A stretch of 64,000 nucleotides of DNA from Oreohelix idahoensis (taxonomy: Eukaryota; Mollusca; Gastropoda; Stylommatophora; Oreohelicidae): the NCBI GenBank assembly GCA_024509875.1, contig JAMPIV010014846.1, forward strand, positions 710,001 through 774,000, read 5' to 3'. Positions 56,319-64,000 of the stretch are shown here, piece after piece. Position 1 is the stretch's first letter; each line of letters opens with the position of its first letter. Both the position numbers and the translations under genes were made by a program. The notes under the pieces are model-generated. The model saw nothing but the letters and a program-made list of their open reading frames with translations, ran no database searches and was not told the origin of the DNA.

Positions 56319-56515
56319 ATTAATGCCTCACATCTACCGTAGACACTTAACATTTATACCATCAAATTAATGCTTCACATCTACCACAGACACTTAACAT
56401 TTATACCATCAAATTAATGCCTCACATCTACCACAGACACTTAACATTTATACCATCAAATTAATGCCTCACATCTACTACAGACACTTAACATTTATAC
56501 CCTCAAATTAATGCA
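56319..56515. repeat. 47 bp minisatellite, four units
   Basis: Unit 'taatgcctcacatctaccac' followed by 'agacacttaacatttatacc' and 'atcaaat'. Confidence 0.95.
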
Positions 56516-57191
56516 CCTATGTACTTACAAGAGGATGAGGATGACTGCAGTAAGATATGCTGAAGTGTGGGTTTAAAAAACAAAATAATGTCACATGACG
56601 TCTCTGTAGTAATCACTGAACTCTCTTATAAATAGAGAGAGGGGTTTTATAAAAAAAAAAAAAAAGGGGGGGGGGGGGGAACAATGGTAGTGCATCTTAC
56701 TAGGACTAAAGACAACATAATACTACAGAAGTGGAGACAACATGTGGCCTTTCCCAGATGAAGGCCTGGTGACCACAACGTAAACAATATTCTTTGTCTT
56801 TTGTCCTATTAAGGTGCACTATCTTTTTGTTTTGTCTTTTTAAAACTCCTTTCTCAACTTATAAGAGAGTTCAGTGATTACTACAGAGATAAATAATATT
56901 CAGATGCAAATCGCCCTAATATAACTGACAGACCCTGTGTATAGGTCGAATGGAGCATGCCTCGCCAAACAAAAAAATGTTATTTAAAAAAACAAATAAA
57001 AGATAAATCATGTGACACTATGTTGCTGATAGTTCCTAAAACAGCAGATAAAAGGACATTAACAAAAGGCATATGTTTAAAACATTTTCAGTTACATCTG
57101 TTAGAGAGTACTGACATATATTATAATAATAATAAATGCCCCTTCAGTCATAACTGACTATGGGAATTGCATGAAGGGGCTATTACTATTA
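56516..57191. other. non-coding
   Basis: Poly-A/poly-G junction at 56650-56680. An imperfect hairpin flanks 57140-57182 ('gccccttca' ... 'tgaaggggc'). No coding signal. Confidence 0.45.
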
Positions 57192-57395
57192 TTATAATTG
57201 CGTTACTATGCATCCTTGGTATGTAAATGTGTCCGTCTGTTCCAGCTTCTGGTTCTTTATTGTTATGGGCTCAGGACTGCCCACACTGAGTGTCATGGGC
57301 TCCGTCTTCTTTAGGCTGATATTCCGACCCACCTGCTGACTATACTTATTTAGTCTATTTTTTGTTGTTGATGTGTTGATGTGATCAATGCACAT
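57192..57395 (-). pseudogene. LINE reverse transcriptase fragment
   Basis: Minus strand: NRLNKYSQQVGRNISLKKTE, PEPITIKNQKLEQTDTFTY, the segment after the RT active site of endonuclease-type LINEs (typically followed by LGS). It is short, with both sides lost. Confidence 0.7.
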
Positions 57396-57524
57396 AATTA
57401 CTGACTTGTATTACTGTTTGAAATAAGATAACATTACTTTCTCCATGTTACTAGTGTTTCACAGTAGACAATAACACTACTCCACTCTACAGAAGTTACT
57501 ACTTTTCATTCATTCATTAAACTT

Positions 57525-57815
57525 GTTCTTCAAGTAGCATAGGCCTTCAACAAACACATGCCAAGTTGTCCTGTCATGTGACATCAGTTCTAAGTCCTTC
57601 CATGTTGTCTTCATCACTTTCATTTCTGTCTCCAGTTCTCTTCTCCGTGTGTTTTTCAACCAATCAATACTCTTTAGCTTCCCAAGGAGCATAGGCCTTC
57701 AACAAACACATGCAAAGTCCTCCTGTCCTGTGCCATCCGCTCGTTCTTTCCATGTTTTCCTCATCATTTTCACCTCTGTATCCAGTTCTCTTCTCCATGT
57801 GTTTTTCAGTCTACC
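57525..57815 (-). pseudogene. LINE C-terminal fragment, family K, in two tandem pieces
   Basis: Two head-to-tail copies (about 57525-57660 and 57685-57815) of the same end: NTRRRELETEMKVMKTTWKD ... DRTTWHVFVEGLCYL. Same family as 49514 and 61196. Confidence 0.7.
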
Positions 57816-58495
57816 TCTATGTCTCTAACCCTGGGTAACCCCTGTGTTTTATCTGGGCCTGAAATGGGAGCAAAGAATAGTAACACCATAACACACACCA
57901 TGTGTGCATTAAACAGCAACTAAGGAAGGTTGGACATGGGACTGGTCATTCCATCTTGTAAAAACTTTGAACTACAAAAACTTCAACAACAAAAATTTGA
58001 GTTATAATTAGTTACGATTTAAAAAAAAAAAGAACCAACCTAAAAATCTAACATTAAAATGAATTTCCGGAGTCTAAAACTAACCCACACTAAAACAATT
58101 AACATCTTACAATCACTCAGTTGCCACGTAATGTCAACAGTTTTTAACACACAAAACCATTTGAATTTTACATACAAACTGTAGTAAAGAAACATTAAAA
58201 ACAATGAATAACACTAACAGGTTTCCCTGACATAAGATCGTAAATAAACAGCCGAAGTTACGTTACTGTTTTATTTTTTAATTTGTTTATTTTGAAAAAC
58301 GATAATTTAAAAAATGTCAAAATTCTAGTGACCCTTTTTAAAGTCATACAGCCTCTTTCATTCAACGAATCAAGGAAAACAATATATTACCTAATCACAT
58401 TAAAGGGAGGAATGGTAGAGGATTTTAGCTCAAAATTTAAACAAATTTCAAATCTCTGGGATTAGTTTATTTCCTGATAATTTAAAATCCCCTGA
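57816..58495. other. non-coding, AT-rich
   Basis: No recognised feature. Confidence 0.5.
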
Positions 58496-58503
58496 ATCTA
58501 AAT

Positions 58504-58936
58504 CAGCATGGTCCAACTGCAGTTCCGCAGGCCAAATGTGACCTGCGTAAAATAGTTTTTTGGCCTGCGCTCATACAACAAATATTTCTTCAATTAGAGT
58601 GTTTAATAATGACTTTAGAGATGAGACTCAAAACGTCCGGTGCAAAGCAATGTTTTACTGCCTGCAGTCAGCATCCGAAAATGTTTGTTTGATATTGATA
58701 TCGAGACTCTGGTTACTTCCCCCCACCAAACTTCCCATTAGGAGGTAAGAATAAACCTAAAACTATTTCAAAAGAAATTCATTGCTCATTGTATTTTATT
58801 TTTAATTTCGAACTCTTCAATTTCATCTACTTTTCACTGAGCTTTTATGTTAAATAATTTTTTATCATGAATGGCCCACGGCCTCTAAATTTTTGGTCTA
58901 TGTGGCCCTTGGGGTAGAATACGTTGGACTACCCTG
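58504..58936. mobile_element. hAT-type non-autonomous element (MITE), 433 bp
   Basis: Starts CAGCATGGTCCAACTGCAGT and ends ACGTTGGACTACCCTG, giving inverted ends of about 15 bp with mismatches. Flanked by a perfect 8 bp target duplication ATCTAAAT (58496-58503 and 58937-58944). No transposase inside. Confidence 0.85.
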
Positions 58937-59229
58937 ATCTAAATATATCAGAACTAGTTTTCGGAACATATTCTGAACCTGTGAATTTTGACTTAAAAAA
59001 ATCTTATTTCTTTATTAAACTGCCCATGTTTTAGAAAGAACATGTCATTTCTCAGAACCTTGTTATGGGGCACTAATTTTTATATCACTTTTTATTTATT
59101 TATCAGTGGACTTGAGATCTGGCACACAAACCGTTCTTTGTCTTATGAGACTTTTGTCACATCAGCTATCTGCTGTCTTATCAAAATTTTGATATATTGC
59201 AAATTATATTTTTGGTCGACCACTTTAAA

Positions 59230-59845
59230 TATCTCTGAGCTATTATAGAGCGAAAGGGGGGCATCAAAGAAGAGTTGGCCACTCGAAAAGCAGTGGCTGG
59301 GAGACTTTATCAGGCCATAAATCGGGGATTCCTCAGCAAGAAAGAGGTTGGTAAGAAAACGAAGATGGCTGTATACCGCTCCACCTATGTCCCAGTCTTG
59401 ACATATGGATGCGAGTCATGGGCAATGACTACAACCCACAAAAGCCAGATCCAAACCTCAGAAATGAGGTATCTGAGGAAGGTGGTTGAAGTAACAAGAA
59501 GAGACATGGTCCGCAACCAGACGATACGTCAAGGCCTAAAATCCCACCCGCTGCAGACCCAAATAGAACAGTCCCAACTAAGATGGTTTGGCCATGTCTG
59601 CAGAATGGGAGAAGATCGGCTACCACGACAAGCATGGGAAACAAAGAGCCAGGGATCCAGACCTCCAGGATGACCCAGAGTCCGCTGGGAGGACAACATT
59701 AGACAATCTTTGAAGGACCGAGGACTAGAATGGAACCAGGCCAGGAAGAAGACAGCTGATAGAATAGTCTGGCGCTCTCTCTTCCAAACCTCTACACCTC
59801 ACGGTAGAAGGGGAACGACTAAGTAAGTAAGTAAGCAAATTATAT
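59230..59845 (+). pseudogene. LINE C-terminal fragment, family T, longest copy
   Basis: Open from about 59257 to 59673: ATRKAVAGRLYQAINRGFLS, TYVPVLTYGCESWAMTTTHK, EMRYLRKVVEVTRRDMVRNQ, LRWFGHVCRMGEDRLPRQAW. A one- or two-base loss near 59665 (after QGSRPPG) shifts the frame, and the rest (RVRWEDNIRQSL ... STPHGRRG) follows. Ends in (TAAG)n at about 59818-59836. Confidence 0.85.
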
Positions 59846-60514
59846 TGTAAAATCTGGCACAATGAGTTAAAAGGTCTACACATCAAATCCAAAGCTCTGT
59901 AGCTCTTGATCTACTAAAGTTATCAAGAATCTTATCTACCCAACATTTTAAAACATCATCTCGAATTTCTTATTCAAATTAGGTGTTCATAATTAACAAA
60001 ATAAAAAAGTCTTTAGCCAACTGAAATATAGCATTAAAATCCAATATGGCCACCATTTCCATGACAACCAGTAGCATGGTATCATCACACACTTTGTTAC
60101 AGTTTTTGTTGTAGGTTACGCCTGTGAATTTTAACTGACATTCTTCAATTATTTATGGAACATGCATTTCAGCATAGATCCCCTCCTTAATGACTGTGGA
60201 AAATGTATTTTAGCGTTTTAATTATCATTATTAGATTTATCTCTCTGATGACTACCATCTCCTTACCTCCGACTTCTAAAAGAATTCAGATAGTTCATTT
60301 ATGAGAACCACCACATGCCCAGATTTAGCATCTTACAAGTCAAAATCTGGTTTACACATATATTTCTGCACAAGTACAAGCAACCTTCACCTTAGTTCTG
60401 ATTTATATTGTTATATCCTATATACAGCAGACCCTAAGCTAGTCCCCGTGGGGGGGTGGGGGGGGGGGGGGGGAGGTCTCTAAGGAATCAAAGAAAGAAC
60501 AGGACTACTGTTTT
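59846..60514. other. non-coding, with poly-G run
   Basis: AT-rich; a G run with two Ts at about 60448-60472. No coding signal. Confidence 0.5.
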
Positions 60515-60915
60515 CTCAGGCATGTCGTAAAAGGTGACTAATATGAGTCTGTGCAGGGGGGGTTGGCAATCTCATCTAAACAATACTTATATAGAACTTA
60601 CTACTGCAGGAGCATATGGATGCTTTGGTGCAAGCTTATCTGCACTGGCTTCCTAGCTCGGCGGTGGTCTATGGTTCGATCCCCAGTTGAGGTAGGATTT
60701 TTTAGACTGCAAACGGCTCCGGGGTTGACCCAGCCTCATGAATTGGGTGCCAGAGCAACTCTGGGAAGGTTAAGGCGGCCGGCGTGATGCTGACCAGATC
60801 ACCCCTAGTGTGCCGATAGTCAAGAACATATGGGCCTAACATCATATTCCCAATATGCCTCAATGGGCATGTAACGGGATCCTTTCATGCTCCATAAGGA
60901 GTGAAGCTGGGAATG
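60515..60915 (+). repeat. family R copy joined to a tRNA-like SINE body
   Basis: 60515-60640 is a family R block ('cgtaaaaggtgactaatatg', 'ctactgcaggagcatatgg'). It is followed by a tRNA-like stretch with a B-box ('ggttcgatccccagttgagg' at about 60672), a body, and the family R end 'catgctccataaggagtgaa' with a 'gatgatg' tail (60885-60920). The copy suggests the full family R unit is longer than the pieces seen elsewhere. Confidence 0.6.
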
Positions 60916-60920
60916 ATGAT

Positions 60921-61195
60921 GTGGTTAAGTTAATGTTACCAACGTATGTCAAGTTTGGTCAAGGACAGAAAAGTTAACTACAATCAAAGGTACACACTTA
61001 GATAAACCAGTGATACTCATAAATGTACTTGATATAGTCTGTACATTATTTTATAAATGCCTGTCCAACTGTGGCGTAACTACAATGTAAGGGTCACCCA
61101 GGCACAAATTATGTGGGCTCCCCTCATATCATGGGTGCAACAACTATAATCAATATACAGCAAATCTGCATCAATAAATTAACTACTTACTTCAT
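60921..61195. other. non-coding
   Basis: Nothing recognised. Confidence 0.4.
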
Positions 61196-61322
61196 CATCA
61201 CCATTTAGTTCCCCATGGAGCATAGGTCTTCAACAAATTTGTGCCATGTTCTTTTGTCCTGTGCCATCCATATAAGATCTTTCTACGTCTTTTTTATCCC
61301 CTTCGTTTCTGTCTCTAGAAAC
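61196..61322 (-). pseudogene. LINE C-terminal fragment, family K
   Basis: Minus strand: ETETKGIKKT, a stop, then MAQDKRTWHKFVEDLCSMGN-like residues. Short and diverged. Confidence 0.6.
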
Positions 61323-61944
61323 TTGGACATGCTTTGACACTGAACACAGGAAATTAAAAGAAGATATATATAAAGGCAAGGGGTCCCTTCTGCCCACTCA
61401 GGCGGTAGTTATGCCACTGCTGTGGAATAATATGGCACAACTTTACATATTAATTATCATCTTAGGAAGCAATGCTCACAAACCTCTCGTTCTAGAAAAT
61501 GAAGCTCCCACACTTCACAATTTTGGAGAATGTGCTTTCATTCTCATCATTTCAGAAGACCAATCTCTCACACTTAATATTTTAAAAGGCTATGCTTGCA
61601 TACAAGTAGTCACCATTACCATCCTAGTTCTAATATCATAACACCAATATTTACAGAATATCAAATTCAGATACTGAAACTTATGACAGTGACCATAATG
61701 TAACGAAACAAAATCACGTTACTTATTTACAAGAGAAAAAAATATGACATCGCTCTTGTTACTGATCCAAAAGCAATCGTAAACTAGCATTGCATCACAT
61801 TAATATATTCACTCTTGCTCTTGCTGTAGCTCTTGGGTGTTATCATCCATCAGAGATCATGATCTGACAAGCTCAAAATGACAGGCAGCTTGATTACAAG
61901 GAAGCAGACCTTTGTTGGCAATGATGAGTGGTGGTTCTGACATG
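61323..61944. other. non-coding
   Basis: No recognised feature; small open frames only. Confidence 0.4.
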
Positions 61945-62175
61945 AGACATTCTTCCAACACTAGACCATCCTCCAACACAAGGTAATCCTCCTACACAAA
62001 TCATCCTGAACACTAGACCATGCAACAATGGACCAACCTCCAACACAAGGTAATCCTCCTACACACATAATCATCCAACACTGGACAATGCTCCAACACT
62101 GGACCAACCTCCAACACTAGACCAACCTCCAGCATTGGACCATCCTCCAACACTTGACCATCCTTGAACACAAGA
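61945..62175. repeat. degenerate 17-18 bp minisatellite
   Basis: About a dozen units of 'ccaacactagaccaacct' with many variants and longer interruptions. Confidence 0.85.
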
Positions 62176-62507
62176 TCATCTTTTCTGCAACACCAAATAG
62201 AAAAATTAAATGACAGTTTACAGAAATTTCAAAGAAGGAATACTGTTTTTTTTAAAATGTTTCTTTTACTGTTTCTCGGGCTTTTACTATTGTTCATTTC
62301 TGATTCAAATCTACTGTTTGCATATGCTGTTTAAGCTGATGAAGGTATTTGATTGAAATGCCCACCATCTGTTTTAGGGTATCTGTAAAACGTGTCACAG
62401 ATAATATTTTGCTTTGTATCTTTAACACACAATGAAGGCAGTCTGGAGTCAAAGAATGGAATGTTGTACCGTTCTCAATCACCAATTTTATTAGTAGTCT
62501 AAATGCT

Positions 62508-62762
62508 GTGGAGTGTGACTGGCTGAGTTTTTAGAGCGCTTTCCTTTCATTTCACGGTTACCAGGTTCTGTGTTCAAAATCTGGTGGCCTTATGCTCCAG
62601 TCTGCCCAGCTTTAAATAGGTACCTAACTCTGCTCCTGAGTTAGGGAAGGCACATGCAGTGAGGAAGTGTACTGGTCACCCCACCTCATAAAGCTTGACC
62701 TAGTATAAGTGGTCTTAATAACTTCACTCCCTGATGACAGTATCTGCTATAGGACTATTTTC
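62508..62762 (+). repeat. tRNA-derived SINE, family S1, copy 7
   Basis: Diverged head and B box, but the complete body ('ctaactctgctcctgagtta', 'cagtatctgctataggact'). Confidence 0.8.
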
Positions 62763-62829
62763 ACTTAAATGCTGTGCCTGTGTGGTTCTCGTGTCAATGA
62801 GAAATTTTTTTTTTAACAAATACATTGCT

Positions 62830-63510
62830 TCCATCAAGTATGTCATAAGCAGTGGTGTCGGGGGGGGGGGGGGGGGGGGGGTGGGGGGGGGGTGGACCGC
62901 ACCGGGTGACACCAACAAAGGGGGTGACACCAAAATGACTGTCTATAAAATGTTTGTGCAGTGTTTCAGCAGAAATTTATTATTTTTTATAAAAATATCC
63001 CTGTAGTTAGTTATAACCACAAAAACATTTTTCGTAAGCCCAGCTTACATGTAGTTTATCAATATACCTACATTTTTACTTCAAATTCTTTTGGTTTTCT
63101 TACCAAATTTTCACTTTAACGACATGAAACTATGTAAATACATTTAGGCTGTGCATATGATATTGTAATTTAAAGGTGTAATTTTAATTTTGCTACTTGT
63201 TTATGTTACTACTATTGACATTACATTCAGTGATATACGGGAATTATGATTTACGAGTAACATTAGTGCAAAAAACATTACTAAGGATTCTGTATGGTCT
63301 GGTTGGGAGAAGGTCCATGGGGGTGACACTGTGAGTTGCCCCACGGGGTGACACCATGAGTTACAGCACTGGGTGACACCAACCTAGTGACGCCACTGGT
63401 CATAAGAGATGACTAAACTGAGGTTACACATAAGGCTAGCAGCTCTACCATGTCAATCAAATTACCACTGAAACCACTACGGCAAGAGCACATCCATGCT
63501 TTCACACAAG
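62830..63510 (+). repeat. family R copy split by a MITE
   Basis: 62830-62849 and 63399-63510 join across the MITE as '..gtatgtcataagagatgac', followed by 'gaggttacacataaggctag', 'cactgaaaccactacggcaa' and 'gcacatccatgctttcac'. Confidence 0.7.
62850..63398. mobile_element. hAT-type non-autonomous element (MITE), 549 bp, with poly-G
   Basis: Starts CAGTGGTGTCG and ends with the inverse CGCCACTG. The subterminal word 'ggtgacaccaa' occurs repeatedly near both ends. Flanked by the 8 bp target duplication GTCATAAG (62842-62849 and 63399-63406). A G run of about 32 bases with two Ts (62859-62892) sits just inside the left end. Confidence 0.88.
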
Positions 63511-63860
63511 CTTCCTGTTTGTTTTTGTTCCAACATGTGACACACATCAGGGAGTATTTTTCTCTTATTTCTATAGTTTCATGTTCTCCACTTAATTCTC
63601 ACTTTCTTTCCCTCCTGTCTCTTGTTTGTCTGTCCCTGACGAAGGCCTTATGTGGCCATAGCATAGGTTTTTTCTTGTCCTGTCTCCTTGTAAGACGTAT
63701 TACTATTTGTGTGTGTTTTTTTTTTCATTCTACCGTTTTACCCCTGTCTTACGGCAGTTCTCATATACTCATATCAGGCTTCCTATATAGGGGCTAATAC
63801 TCCATATGCAACAAAAATAGAAAGGAAGGTAAGAAATGCTGTGTATTTGTCAAGTAAACT
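63511..63860. other. non-coding
   Basis: The open frame at 63450-63797 has no recognisable domain. Pyrimidine-rich words only. Confidence 0.4.
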
Positions 63861-63864
63861 TAAT

Positions 63865-64000
63865 CTGAGTTAAACTTCTTCTTCATCAAGTAGCCTGGTG
63901 GTGTAGCTGATCATGTCTCTCAACAACGTCCTGTCTCCAATACTGCGGTATTTATCAATTCTGTTGTTGACTTCTTTCCATGTCATGACGACAAAACTGT
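63865..64000 (-). pseudogene. possible LINE 3' end cut by the window edge
   Basis: On the minus strand an open stretch (RTLLRDMISYTTRLLDEEEV) ends in GAAGAAGAAG, resembling the (GAA)-ended LINE tails elsewhere in the window. Too short to assign. Confidence 0.35.

Overview
The window is a piece of an invertebrate animal nuclear genome. It shows spliced coding exons with long introns, metazoan-type retrotransposons, tRNA-derived SINEs, Tc1/mariner, hAT-type and Helitron-like DNA transposons, and much microsatellite and minisatellite DNA. A mollusc or another lophotrochozoan is plausible, but the sequence alone does not prove this. No operons, CRISPR arrays or other prokaryotic features are present.

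The one host gene I can assemble is a secreted glutathione peroxidase on the + strand (10449-42713). It has four exons whose phases fit together: a signal-peptide exon (10449-10533), the active-site exon (14515-14661), the core exon (16624-16868) and the WNF exon with the stop codon (42432-42713). They encode 252 residues. The selenocysteine position is a cysteine codon (TGT, residue 77). Introns are 4.0, 2.0 and 25.6 kb. Intron 1 is largely a 3 kb satellite block that runs right up to the exon 2 acceptor. Intron 3 holds most of the large mobile elements. A possible terminal exon of a second gene lies at 46086-46219.

The main mobile element is a 14.4 kb insertion in intron 3 (22177-36562). 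It has 2.38 kb LTRs, a 5 bp target duplication (ATATT), a tRNA-Pro-like primer-binding site and a gag-pol region in which integrase lies upstream of reverse transcriptase. This is the unusual Gmr1-like arrangement of a Ty3/gypsy element. A full-length LINE (about 24416-29375, 9 bp target duplication) sits inside its 5' LTR. A second, different member of the same type leaves the left edge on the minus strand (1-2179, probable LTR to about 4640). A 2.47 kb LTR-like element with no interior (17806-20278, target duplication CTGAC) is probably a solo LTR.

The rest is layered repeat debris: C-terminal pieces of at least four LINE families with characteristic microsatellite tails; a tRNA-derived SINE family in seven copies plus a fragment; a second SINE with a poly-A tail; an abundant SINE-like repeat with a (GAT)n tail in about 14 copies; a Tc1 element inside a Helitron-like element; a deleted mariner inside a (TA)n tract; two hAT-type MITEs with 8 bp target duplications; and many short tandem arrays. 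Several insertions still show their empty sites, so the order of events can be read from the sequence.
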